DNA from: Bacillota bacterium
Lineage (GTDB): Bacteria; Bacillota; GCA-003054495; Carboxydocellales; JAJZTU01
NCBI GenBank assembly: GCA_021848765.1
Contig: JAJZTU010000049.1
Span: 1-15,278 of the forward strand
Length of the DNA: 15,278 nucleotides
Direction of reading: 5' to 3'
Shown: positions 5,142 through 12,203 of the stretch, in pieces
How positions within the stretch are numbered: the stretch's first letter is position 1
Layout: every line of letters starts with the position of its first letter
Program-made: the position numbers and the translations under genes
Notes under the pieces: generated by a model
What the model was told of the DNA's origin: nothing
Databases searched by the model: none
What the model saw: the letters and a program-made list of their open reading frames with translations, nothing else

Positions 5142-7775
5142 ATGGTCAAAGGACTTGTTAAAAAAGGCTCGTTCATCACGACCCTGGTTTTCCTGCTTTC
5201 GCTGATAAGTAATGTTGCCACCGCTGAAATTAACCTGAACATGTACGCGATGCCATTTAAAGACACCCCCATAAACCACTGGGGCCTAAAGGACATTATC
5301 AAAATGAATCACCGGAATGTTGTGACCGGCTATAACGACGGCAATTTTTACCCCGGCAAACCGGTTACTCAAATTGAAGCCCTTTTGATGGCTGTACGTA
5401 ACCTGGGGGTTAAAACTCAAAGCTCTACCATTGATATAAATCAAGCCCTTCCTGTCACCGTACCTAACTGGGTAGAAAAGGGGTACAAAAAAGAAGTCCT
5501 CTATGCTCTAGAAAAAGGCCTGATTGTACCCTCGGAAAATAACTTTAATGCAACTGCCAATGCAACACGGGCCTGGGTAGCTCAATTAATAGTCCGGATG
5601 ATTAATAAAAGCGGTGAAGCAGCTCAATTAACAAACCAGAACCCCTCCTTTACAGACGCAAGTTCCATCCCCGCCTGGGCCAAAGGACCGGTTAACACAA
5701 CCATAAAATACAAACTTATAGCAGGTTATCCGGACAATACCTTTAAGCCCTCCCAAAACATAACCCGGGCAGAGATGGTAACCCTGTTTAGCCGTAGTGA
5801 GCAGTATCTGGACCTGAATGAGACCATTATCAAGACTAAGCTTGTAAGCCTTTCGGGGCAGAATATAACTATCTCTGTTAATGGCACGCTTAAGACCATA
5901 ACCAGAAGTTCAGACACCTGGATCTTCGATGCCCAGGGTAAAGCAACCTCTGCAACCACTCTCAAAGAAAATGACCCTATAAAAGTGATTTTAAATGGTT
6001 CAACCGTAAAATATATTGAAATCCTTCCTGCCTACACCGTGTTAACTAACCTCAAAGGCACGGTTTTACAGGTACTGGCCAAAGAAAAAGTTATTGTAGT
6101 TAAGGATGAGACGCAAAAAATCCATACTAAGACTTTATCCCCACTGGCGACTTTTAGTGCCCTTAACCAACTGGAAGCCGGAACCCAGGTAGAATTAGGC
6201 ATCAATGCCAAAGACGAGATTATTAGCGTCCTGTTATTAAACACCAAAGAATCCACCGCTAACACCGGAATCATTTATGACCTCAACCCAACCCAAAAAC
6301 TATTAATTCTCAAGGATTCTTCCGGCAAAGTAAATGCTTATCAATATTCAGACCAGGTAACAGTAAAAATCCCCGACCAAAGATTTGCCTCCATTAAAGA
6401 CTTACTGGTTGGGGATGAAGTGAAGCTAAAATTGTCAGCCGGGGTCATTACAGAAATTGAACTGGTTAAAGCTAAACAGCAGTTAACTTTGACGGGTAAA
6501 ATCGCCTTAATTTCCCCCGAAAAACGCATCTTAACCCTTCAGAAAGATGATAATTCTTTAGAAGCCTTTACTATTTCCGATAATGTGGAAATTAAGGTCT
6601 CCGGTTTAAATTACCCCCAACTAAGCAATATTTTAGTCAATGACCGGGTGGAATTAAGCATCGAACAAAGCAAGGTTACTGCTATTACAGTTAAGGATCG
6701 AAGCGTGGAAAACATAACCAAAGGGACGGTAATAGCAGTTGATACAAACAATAAGATCCTGACCCTGAAGACCGAAAAGGACGAACTAAAAGCTATTGAA
6801 GTAAGCTCAAGGGCGGAATTCATCATTGATGACCGGACCAGTTCTTACCTGTCAGATGTTAAAAAGGATATGAAGGTTGAGCTTCAACTGGTAGATAATA
6901 AAATTATTTACCTGGAAAATAAAAATACTATTGCCAGTACTGTAGTTTCTCTGGACCAGAATCGCCGGCTGATTACTTTAAAAGTCAACAATTCAGACCC
7001 CAAAACCTATGTCTTAGCAAGCGCCGTTGATGTAGATATCGAAGGTGACAGCAGCCCGGATTTAAACGATATTAACAAAAACGATTATGTTGAAGTAAGA
7101 CTGGAAGAAAATATTGTAGCCAAAATCAACGTCCAGAAAACTTATGTTTACCAGATAAGTGACGTCCTTAAAGCATCTAAAGAGTTAAAGGTTAAAGACA
7201 AGGACGGTAATAGCAAATACCTTTATACAACCAGCAGGGTTGAACTCATTGTTGCAGGTAAAACTTCCCCGGGTATCGACGATTTTGCTGTCGGAAACAC
7301 CGTTAAAGCAACCTTCCTCGGCCATAAACTAACCAAAGTTGAAGTTTTACCCGCAGTTCTGGGCCGGGTAACTTTAATTAACACCCAGACAAATACAATA
7401 ATTTTTATGCCTTTTGAAGGGTCATCAACTACTTATAACTTTAACAGTAAAAGTGAAGTCTTAAACGGCAGTCAAAAAAATTACCAGCTAAACGCCCTGG
7501 CCACCGGTGACAGAGTAGAAGTCAGGGAAAAAGAAGACGGTGGGTTTAGCTTTAACGTCATGAAAAAAATAACCGGCAAGTATCAAGGTCTTAGCGACGA
7601 CGGAAAAAGAATCCATCTTAATAAAGACCCATTTTCCCTGTATAGCTATGACCTTGCTTCCAATGTCTATATTCATAGCGGTAACCAGCTTATAATAGCC
7701 AGAAACCTGGCCAAAGATACCCAAATCGACGTCTACCTCTTGGATGATATCGTCTACGAGGTGGAAAAGAAATAA
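5142..7775 (+). CDS. Secreted SLH-domain protein with about nine tandem beta-rich repeats
   Basis: 877 residues. A signal peptide (KGLVKK, then a hydrophobic stretch, cleavage near ATA-AE at 27-29) is followed by three SLH domains at about 36-90, 108-155 and 168-222. These carry the usual W(G/A)KxxI, VTGYxDGxFxPxxxVTxxE and AGYPDNTFKPxxxITRAEM patterns. SLH domains bind a secondary cell-wall polysaccharide, so the protein is probably held on the cell surface. Residues 231-875 form about nine divergent units of 65-70 residues, each roughly (G)xVxxxxxxxxxLTLKxxxG, then a SDxVEIxV strand, then a LxxGDxVEL(x)LxxxxVxxIxV close. They read as all-beta, OB- or barrel-like modules and lack any enzyme signature I recognise. 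AAAGGAGAG lies upstream of the ATG. The role is probably structural, in the S-layer or cell wall. Confidence 0.9.
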   Translation: MVKGLVKKGSFITTLVFLLSLISNVATAEINLNMYAMPFKDTPINHWGLKDIIKMNHRNVVTGYNDGNFYPGKPVTQIEALLMAVRNLGVKTQSSTIDINQALPVTVPNWVEKGYKKEVLYALEKGLIVPSENNFNATANATRAWVAQLIVRMINKSGEAAQLTNQNPSFTDASSIPAWAKGPVNTTIKYKLIAGYPDNTFKPSQNITRAEMVTLFSRSEQYLDLNETIIKTKLVSLSGQNITISVNGTLKTITRSSDTWIFDAQGKATSATTLKENDPIKVILNGSTVKYIEILPAYTVLTNLKGTVLQVLAKEKVIVVKDETQKIHTKTLSPLATFSALNQLEAGTQVELGINAKDEIISVLLLNTKESTANTGIIYDLNPTQKLLILKDSSGKVNAYQYSDQVTVKIPDQRFASIKDLLVGDEVKLKLSAGVITEIELVKAKQQLTLTGKIALISPEKRILTLQKDDNSLEAFTISDNVEIKVSGLNYPQLSNILVNDRVELSIEQSKVTAITVKDRSVENITKGTVIAVDTNNKILTLKTEKDELKAIEVSSRAEFIIDDRTSSYLSDVKKDMKVELQLVDNKIIYLENKNTIASTVVSLDQNRRLITLKVNNSDPKTYVLASAVDVDIEGDSSPDLNDINKNDYVEVRLEENIVAKINVQKTYVYQISDVLKASKELKVKDKDGNSKYLYTTSRVELIVAGKTSPGIDDFAVGNTVKATFLGHKLTKVEVLPAVLGRVTLINTQTNTIIFMPFEGSSTTYNFNSKSEVLNGSQKNYQLNALATGDRVEVREKEDGGFSFNVMKKITGKYQGLSDDGKRIHLNKDPFSLYSYDLASNVYIHSGNQLIIARNLAKDTQIDVYLLDDIVYEVEKK

Positions 7776-7784
7776 CCACAAAAA

Positions 7785-7826
7785 ACCCTGCGGCCACCGT
7801 GCCTGGTAGCAGCAGGGTATATTTTT
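7785..7826. terminator. Terminator after the SLH gene (works in both directions)
   Basis: ACCCTGC (7785-7791) pairs with GCAGGGT (7812-7818) over a 20-base loop. On the + strand it is followed by ATATTTTT, ten bases past the SLH stop codon. On the minus strand GCAGGGT is followed by TTTTT, so it could also end the eamA remnant transcript. Confidence 0.65.
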
Positions 7827-7837
7827 ACCAATCAAAA

Positions 7838-8194
7838 TCACCTCCCTTTGCTAAGCAACTCTGCAGCTGCGGCCCTGTTACCATGAGCCGGGATAATGGA
7901 TGCTGCTGAGGCAGAAGTTAACTTTACCCCATTGTTTTCAAAATAAAAATACGCCGTTACACCAATTACCCCGGCGGAGATCATTAAAGGGAAGTCTTTT
8001 CTGTTTAATCTGGTCTGTGGCTCTCTCCACTTCAAAACTATAATTAAAAGTAGGGAGGCCATAAGGAATCTGGATAAGGCCAAAGTCATCGGGGGTAACA
8101 CCGCCACAGAAACCTTGATGCTTAAAAAGGATAATCCCCACATAATAGAAGTCACAGTAATTGCCACCAAAGGCCAGAACCTTTTCCTCTGCAT
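7838..8194 (-). pseudogene. EamA/DMT-family transporter, truncated to the first third
   Basis: The first roughly 100 residues of a 118-residue frame match the start of a 10-helix drug/metabolite transporter. They show WPLVAITVTSIMWGLSFLSIK, PPMTLALSRFLMASLLL and GVIGVTAYFYFENNGVKLTSASAASII. Intact members have about 300 residues, with 9-10 helices in two EamA repeats; here only about three helices remain. The frame then continues AHGNRAAAAELLSKGR to a stop, which does not resemble EamA and looks like the in-frame tail of some other gene or random sequence. The start (ATG, AAGGAG upstream) is intact. It is probably a deletion remnant squeezed against the end of the SLH gene and unlikely to transport anything. 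Confidence 0.75.
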
Positions 8195-8240
8195 TTTCTT
8201 TCTCCTTCAGTTAAGATTCCATACACATTATTATCGGTAT

Positions 8241-8269
8241 TGACTCTTACTTTATTTTATATTAAACTA
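8241..8269 (+). promoter_or_regulatory. Sigma-A-type promoter for azlCD
   Basis: TTGACT (8241-8246), a 17-base spacer and TAAACT (8264-8269) on the + strand, about 80 bases before the azlC start. The -35 matches five of six consensus bases and the -10 four of six. Confidence 0.5.
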
Positions 8270-8301
8270 ACCCAAAACTCAAAACTGTTCATGCAAAATA
8301 A

Positions 8302-8326
8302 TGCACCCATGGTATATTTTGGTGCA
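8302..8326. promoter_or_regulatory. Inverted repeat TGCACC-N13-GGTGCA in the azlC leader
   Basis: Perfect 6-bp arms (8302-8307 and 8321-8326) lie between the predicted promoter and the azlC ribosome binding site, with CCATGGTATATTTT between them. It could be an operator, since azlCD in Bacillus is controlled by the Lrp-family repressor AzlB, or a hairpin masking translation. No regulator gene is adjacent. Confidence 0.35.
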
Positions 8327-8350
8327 CATTAAGCGATGGAGGCTAGTTTT

Positions 8351-9109
8351 ATGGATCTGGAGACAATGGCAACCAACTCCCGGGAATCGGCGGCCCAACT
8401 ACCCGGGACCAGTTTAACCTTTACAGATGGACTAAAAGCAGGTATCCCCATTGCAGTTGGCTATATACCGATTGCTATTGCCTTTGGTTTATTGGCCAAG
8501 TCTGCAGGGATTCCGAACTATATTAGTCTTCTGATGTCATTGGCAATTTTTGCCGGTGCGAGCCAGTTTGTAGGTGTTAACTTAATCGCTCTCGGTGCCA
8601 ACCCCTGGGAAATTATTATGACAACCTTTATCCTGAATTTACGTCATTTCCTGATGACAGCCGCTATCTCCCAGCGAATTGAACCGGGCACTTCAAAAAA
8701 GTGGATGGCCCTGTTAGCTTTTGGGATCACCGATGAAACCTTTAGTGTAGCCTCCTTACGCAGAGAACAAAAATTCAGCCCAAAATTTGTTTTTGGGTTG
8801 AATCTTATTGCCTTTAGCGCCTGGAATGCAGGGACGTGGATTGGAGTTTTTCTGGCTAGAGGCATTCCCGAGTCGCTAAAAACAAGTATGGGAATTGCCC
8901 TGTACGCCATGTTTATCGGCCTGTTAGTCCCCTCATTGAAGAAATCACGGCCGGTCTTCATAATTGCCCTACTTGCGGTTGCTGTTAATTCCCTGCTCCA
9001 TTGGGCGCCGGTTTTTAACAACCTTTCTACCGGATGGGGCATCATTATCTCAACTGTATTTGCCTCATTTATTGGCGCTATAATCTTTCCCAAGGGGGTG
9101 GCTTCATAA
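8351..9109 (+). CDS. azlC: AzlC-family branched-chain amino-acid exporter, large subunit
   Basis: 252 residues from the ATG at 8351. This start is preferred over the ATG at 8336 because the GGAGG at 8338-8342 is correctly placed for 8351 and lies inside the longer version. Family motifs are GLKAGIPIAVGYIPIAIAFGLLA (27-49), FAGASQF (67-73), LNLRHFLM (95-102) and FGITDETFSV. Several hydrophobic helices indicate an inner-membrane protein. AzlC pairs with AzlD to export branched-chain amino acids or their toxic analogues. The TAA stop overlaps the azlD ATG by one base (TAATG), so translation is coupled. The gene looks complete. Confidence 0.9.
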   Translation: MDLETMATNSRESAAQLPGTSLTFTDGLKAGIPIAVGYIPIAIAFGLLAKSAGIPNYISLLMSLAIFAGASQFVGVNLIALGANPWEIIMTTFILNLRHFLMTAAISQRIEPGTSKKWMALLAFGITDETFSVASLRREQKFSPKFVFGLNLIAFSAWNAGTWIGVFLARGIPESLKTSMGIALYAMFIGLLVPSLKKSRPVFIIALLAVAVNSLLHWAPVFNNLSTGWGIIISTVFASFIGAIIFPKGVAS

Positions 9110-9408
9110 TGGACCAACTGTGGCTGCTCGTGCTGGCAATGGGAGCAGTAACCTATCTGCCCCGCCTGCTGCCGATGGTTTTGTTGAGTAATCTAAAATT
9201 GCCGCCTTTTTGGAATGCTTTTTTTCAGTTCATTCCCTTTGCTGCCCTGGGGGCTCTGATCTTCCCGGGACTCCTGTCTTCTACCGGAAATCCGGGATCG
9301 GCAATTGCGGGTGGCCTGGTCGCGATTATCCTGGCACTTTTCCGCCTGAATATAATGGTGGTCGTCCTTGGCGGAATCCTGGGGGTTTTTCTCTGGCAGG
9401 CGTTGTGA
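9109..9408 (+). CDS. azlD: AzlD-family branched-chain amino-acid exporter, small subunit
   Basis: A 99-residue membrane protein with about four hydrophobic segments, the normal size for AzlD. The motif TYLPRLLPMVLLSNLKLPPFWNAFFQFIPFAALGALIFPG is split here as TYLPRLLPMVLL and PFAALGALIFPG, both typical. The start is the ATG at 9109, which shares its A with the azlC stop; GGGGG lies about ten bases upstream inside azlC. It is the obligate small partner of AzlC. Confidence 0.9.
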   Translation: MDQLWLLVLAMGAVTYLPRLLPMVLLSNLKLPPFWNAFFQFIPFAALGALIFPGLLSSTGNPGSAIAGGLVAIILALFRLNIMVVVLGGILGVFLWQAL

Positions 9409-9435
9409 GTAAATTGCTTTGGATATCTTTACTTT

Positions 9436-9455
9436 AGGTGCACGTCCGGTCACCT
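9436..9455. terminator. Weak hairpin between convergent azlD and yxlE-like genes
   Basis: AGGTG (9436-9440) and CACCT (9451-9455) form a 5-bp stem with a ten-base loop in the 49-base convergent gap. No clear T-tract follows on either side. It is the only candidate terminator there. Confidence 0.25.
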
Positions 9456-9457
9456 TA

Positions 9458-9664
9458 TTAAAACTTGCCGGTCCGTTTAATTACTCTGGTAACTAACAAA
9501 TAGATGACCAGCGAGCTTGGAACATTAATCAATCCAAATAATCCCCACAGCCAGTAGTGTTTTTCTCCTATTTTTCGGGCATCAAAAAAGATAAACATTG
9601 CCTGGATAAACAGCAAAGCTAATACTGCGCCAATAACATACGGATTATTCAAGCTCTTATTCAC
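9458..9664 (-). CDS. yxlE: YxlE-like two-helix membrane protein (SigY anti-sigma component)
   Basis: A 68-residue protein with two hydrophobic helices (about 9-27 and 37-59) joined by FDARKIGEKHYWLWGLFG, a PLDc_N-like layout. The start is a GTG at 9664 with GGAGGGG five bases upstream, inside the end of the previous gene; the stop and the start are two bases apart. In Bacillus subtilis the sigY operon encodes small membrane proteins YxlC, YxlD and YxlE, of which YxlD and YxlE restrain SigY. Size, topology and gene order support YxlE, but the sequence is short, so the symbol is tentative. Confidence 0.6.
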   Translation of the reverse strand: MNKSLNNPYVIGAVLALLFIQAMFIFFDARKIGEKHYWLWGLFGLINVPSSLVIYLLVTRVIKRTGKF

Positions 9665-9666
9665 AA

Positions 9667-10059
9667 TTACCCCTCCTGGTCTTCTAAATACTTCACAAAG
9701 GGAATACCGGCGAAAGCTGAAATACCCAATAGCAGGATTTGCGCATAGAGGATGAACTCAGGCCCCAGAATATAATTCCATAAAGCCACAGAGCAAACAA
9801 TGATGCCGGCAGCTATAGTAAAGGCAATTCCTTCCTCGCGCCTGGCCTTTGCTCCCCTTATCAGCTCTCCCTGTCGAATGATATCCAAAATATCTACCTT
9901 TAGCTCAACGCCTTCATCCGCTAAAACATTCATTTTTTCTAAACAGGCCTTCAGTTTAGACTCAAAAACCTGATGTTCCCCACCGGTTAATTCTTCGCCT
10001 GTCAACTCGCCATAATAGCTCTCAATTATCCGCTCCTGGCCTTGCCCGTTCTGTTCCAT
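9667..10059 (-). CDS. yxlC: YxlC-like (DUF5345-type) membrane protein, probable anti-sigma partner
   Basis: 130 residues: a charged cytoplasmic N-terminal half (1-75, helical, acidic), then two membrane helices at about 77-97 and 101-120, then a short acidic tail. The ATG begins directly after the TAG of the sigma factor gene, so translation is coupled. The layout of cytoplasmic domain plus C-terminal hairpin fits YxlC of the SigY operon and fits a membrane protein that could hold the sigma factor. No zinc-binding HxxxC anti-sigma motif is present, so it is not a classic ZAS-type anti-sigma factor. The function is inferred mainly from context. Confidence 0.6.
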   Translation of the reverse strand: MEQNGQGQERIIESYYGELTGEELTGGEHQVFESKLKACLEKMNVLADEGVELKVDILDIIRQGELIRGAKARREEGIAFTIAAGIIVCSVALWNYILGPEFILYAQILLLGISAFAGIPFVKYLEDQEG

Positions 10060-10590
10060 CTAAATCAGCTTCCTCCTTTCCATGTCACTCATGATACTTT
10101 TGATGCAGTTATGGAGCCTTGAACGTACCGTCCCCACAGGGCACTGCAAAACATCGGCAATTTCCTCATACTTTAACCCGTAAAAATGTTTCAGGATAAA
10201 TACCGCCCGCTTTTCATAAGGCAAACCCAGCAGGATATCCAGCACCTCGTGATATTCATCCCGGATAATTATTAACTCTTCCGGCCCTTGTCCGGGGCTC
10301 TCCAATGTTTCATTAAGCGGCTCTAAGTTTTTGTTTTTCCGCAACTCATCCCGGTAGACATTGGTGGCAATTTTAATCAGCCAGGTAGAAAACTTTGCGT
10401 TGGGAGTGAATTTGTCAATATTTAGTACCGCTCTTAGCAAGGTTTCCTGGACGATATCTTGTGCCCGTTCCGGGTCTCCCGTCATTTTGATGACATAGCC
10501 GGCAACCAGTTTGTAATTATCAGTGAGCAGCGTATTCAGGGCACTTTTATTACCCTTTTTAGCTGCTTCAATTAGCTGTAGTTCTCCCAT
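10060..10590 (-). CDS. sigY: ECF RNA polymerase sigma factor (SigY-like)
   Basis: 176 residues, normal for an ECF sigma-70 factor. Region 2 covers about 21-85, with the core/-10 binding stretch DPERAQDIVQETLLRAVLNIDKF followed by FSTWLIKIATNVYRDELRK. Region 4 covers about 117-166, with LPYEKRAVFILKHFYGLKYEEIADVL and the helix-turn-helix CPVGTVRSRLHNCIKSI. The ATG at 10590 has AGAAGG about ten bases upstream. The following YxlC-like and YxlE-like genes point to the SigY type. A TGAAC-N16-CGTT element upstream suggests it drives its own operon. Which envelope or starvation signal frees it cannot be told from sequence. Confidence 0.85.
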   Translation of the reverse strand: MGELQLIEAAKKGNKSALNTLLTDNYKLVAGYVIKMTGDPERAQDIVQETLLRAVLNIDKFTPNAKFSTWLIKIATNVYRDELRKNKNLEPLNETLESPGQGPEELIIIRDEYHEVLDILLGLPYEKRAVFILKHFYGLKYEEIADVLQCPVGTVRSRLHNCIKSIMSDMERRKLI

Positions 10591-10625
10591 AAACTCACTG
10601 CCTTCTCAGTTGTTCAAATTATTAT

Positions 10626-10647
10626 GTTCCACATGGGAACTACGTAG
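10626..10647. promoter_or_regulatory. Inverted repeats in the sigY leader
   Basis: GTTCC-ACATG-GGAAC (10626-10640) is followed directly by the 8-bp palindrome CTACGTAG (10640-10647). Both lie between the predicted sigY promoter and its start codon. They could be operator sites or small hairpins; evidence is limited to symmetry. Confidence 0.25.
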
Positions 10648-10670
10648 CAACATTTGCTTTACATAACTTA

Positions 10671-10695
10671 AACGAATGAATTCAACAATAGTTCA
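10671..10695 (-). promoter_or_regulatory. ECF-type promoter upstream of sigY (probable autoregulation)
   Basis: On the minus strand TGAAC (10695-10691), a 16-base spacer and CGTT (10674-10671) give the bipartite AAC/CGT form read by many ECF sigma factors. SigY of B. subtilis drives its own operon from a TGAAC/CGTC-type promoter. The leader would be about 75-80 nt. Confidence 0.5.
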
Positions 10696-10709
10696 CTGCT
10701 ATTAAAGCA

Positions 10710-10741
10710 AAAATCCCGTCCCTAATCTGGGGCGGGATTTT
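10710..10741. terminator. Strong terminator between the crtI-like gene and the sigY promoter
   Basis: AAAATCCCG (10710-10718) pairs with CGGGATTTT (10733-10741). The stem extends inward by four more pairs (one G-T) to a six-base loop. On the minus strand a run of five T follows, so it would end the crtI-like transcript and insulate the sigY promoter, which begins 15 bases further on. The A/T arms allow function in both directions. Confidence 0.8.
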
Positions 10742-10772
10742 CAGTTACACATCATATTGCGATGGAGAGGTT

Positions 10773-12073
10773 TTACATCAGCGCTTGTTCTGCCTCTTTT
10801 AAAGACTTACTAATCTTCTTCCACTTACCGGTTATACCGGACAAAATCACATCCCGCAACCAGTGTCTACGGTATGGTTGCCGAAAATGGCTTCCCGTCA
10901 CGCTTGCAGAGAATCTGCACCAGGTTGCAGCCCGAGTAGAGTGCCGGGGGGATGCCCCCGCCGGGCTCCACCCACTGGCCGGCCATGTAGAAATTGGCCA
11001 GGCCCGGCAACGTTTTTGGCAACTGGGTCCGGACCGCTTCCGCCGTCATCAGCCAGCCCTCAAATGCCCCCCGGTAGTTGCGGGTATAGCGCCAAAATGT
11101 GTAGGGTGTGGCGATATCGGTCATCTCCACCTGTGAGGAAATCCCGGGGTAGTGGGCCTCCAGCCGGGCCAGGATTTCTGCGGCGACCTGGGACTTCCCG
11201 GCCTCGTAGCGGACCCGGTCTTTCTGCAGGTCTTGCCAGAAGTCGTAATCGGTCTCCAGCATGACCTGAATAACCGTCTTGCCCGGTGGGGCGAGTATAG
11301 AGTCGTAATTGAAGATACGGAGCAGGAAACCTTCTACCTCTATGCCGCCAACATTGAGAGGTTGTTGAAGCCGGATATTATTAGAAGCGGGTTCGCCCGG
11401 AAACTGGCGGGCCACCCCGAAACTGACCAGCAGGATCGGCGGGAACAAGGGCCAGTTGGCATACCGGTCGCGGATGGTCTGGTCCACGTAGCGCCCACCA
11501 AGCATCTGGAAGATGGTACTATGACCGTCGGCAGCGGAAACCACCAAATCGGCCCGGTGTACAGAACCGTCAGCCAGCCGCACACCGACAGCCCGGTCCT
11601 CTTCCACCAGTATCTCCTCAACCCGGGCCCCGTAAGTAATCTCTCCGCCCAGGTCCTGGTACCGCCTGGCTATGGCCCGGGAAAAGTTCAGGGACCCGCC
11701 TTCCACAAGCCCCAATTGCCCGGCAGCTAACTGACCGAGGACCGCAAACAGGAAGTACACCGGCATCTCAGGCACAAACAGGTTTGTCACACTCTGGCGC
11801 AAAAACGGGTCTTGAATGCGCTGGGCAAAAGTAGCAACAGACATATTGTAGCGTAGCACATACTTGAGCAACCGGCGCATGCGCCATAACATCTTCAGCC
11901 CATCCAGCGGCCCCATTAGTTCCCGCGGCTTAGGCGTATCCATATCGAACCCCCGCAAGGCGCGGCAACCCTCCACTAACTCATCGATGACCTTCCCGTC
12001 CCTGGGTGCAAGAGCCTTCATGTCAGCCGCCAGCCGGTCCAGCCCCTATGATGATGAGTGATTTCTCGGTCAT
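10773..12073 (-). pseudogene. CrtI/phytoene-desaturase-like FAD oxidoreductase, internal deletion plus frameshift
   Basis: The largest intact frame (12021-10867, 384 residues) is the C-terminal four fifths of a NAD(P)/FAD oxidoreductase. It shows FVPEMPVYFLFAVLGQL, the second FAD segment GGSLNFSRAIARRYQDLGGEITYGARVEEI, and the C-terminal MAGQWVEPGGGIPPALYSG. The true start survives upstream: ATG at 12073 after GGAGGG gives MTEKSLIIIGAGPAGG, the Rossmann GxGxxG, then TGA at 12025-12023. The other frame reads LDRLAADMKALAPRD across the same bases. About 90-100 residues of the FAD domain are therefore missing and the frame is shifted. At the 3' end, removing one T from the run at 10887-10884 would turn KPFSATIP-stop into KPFRQPYRRHW..., ending KSLKEAEQALM at 10773. 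It is almost certainly non-functional as read. The substrate class (carotenoid or other) is unknown. Confidence 0.8.
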
Positions 12074-12149
12074 ATTTCCCTCCATTCCCGGCAACTCTAA
12101 CATTGAGCTATTTATATTTTACCGGAAAATCCCTGCCTTAGCCAATATT

Positions 12150-12177
12150 AAAAGGCCGAACTGAGTTCGACCTTTTT
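12150..12177 (-). terminator. Terminator of glnS
   Basis: AAAAGG-C-CGAAC (12150-12161) pairs with GTTCG-A-CCTTTT (12165-12176), with one mismatch and a three-base loop. On the minus strand the stem ends CCTTTTAAT, 27 bases past the glnS stop. Confidence 0.65.
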
Positions 12178-12203
12178 AATAGCTATTCAAGCCATAATTT
12201 ATG

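Noticed and set aside
7488..7841. 117-codon minus-strand frame starting just after a perfect AAAGGGAGGTGA
   Set aside because: Almost all of it is antisense to the SLH gene, it runs through the terminator hairpin and its composition is unlike a real protein. The Shine-Dalgarno is kept only as a hint of a deleted gene.
8336..8350. ATG at 8336 as start of azlC
   Set aside because: The GGAGG used for initiation lies inside this extension and fits the ATG at 8351.
10863..11730. Plus-strand open frames of 133 and 192 codons opposite the CrtI-like gene
   Set aside because: Arg/Pro/Gly-rich antisense shadows with no ribosome binding site and no recognisable domain.
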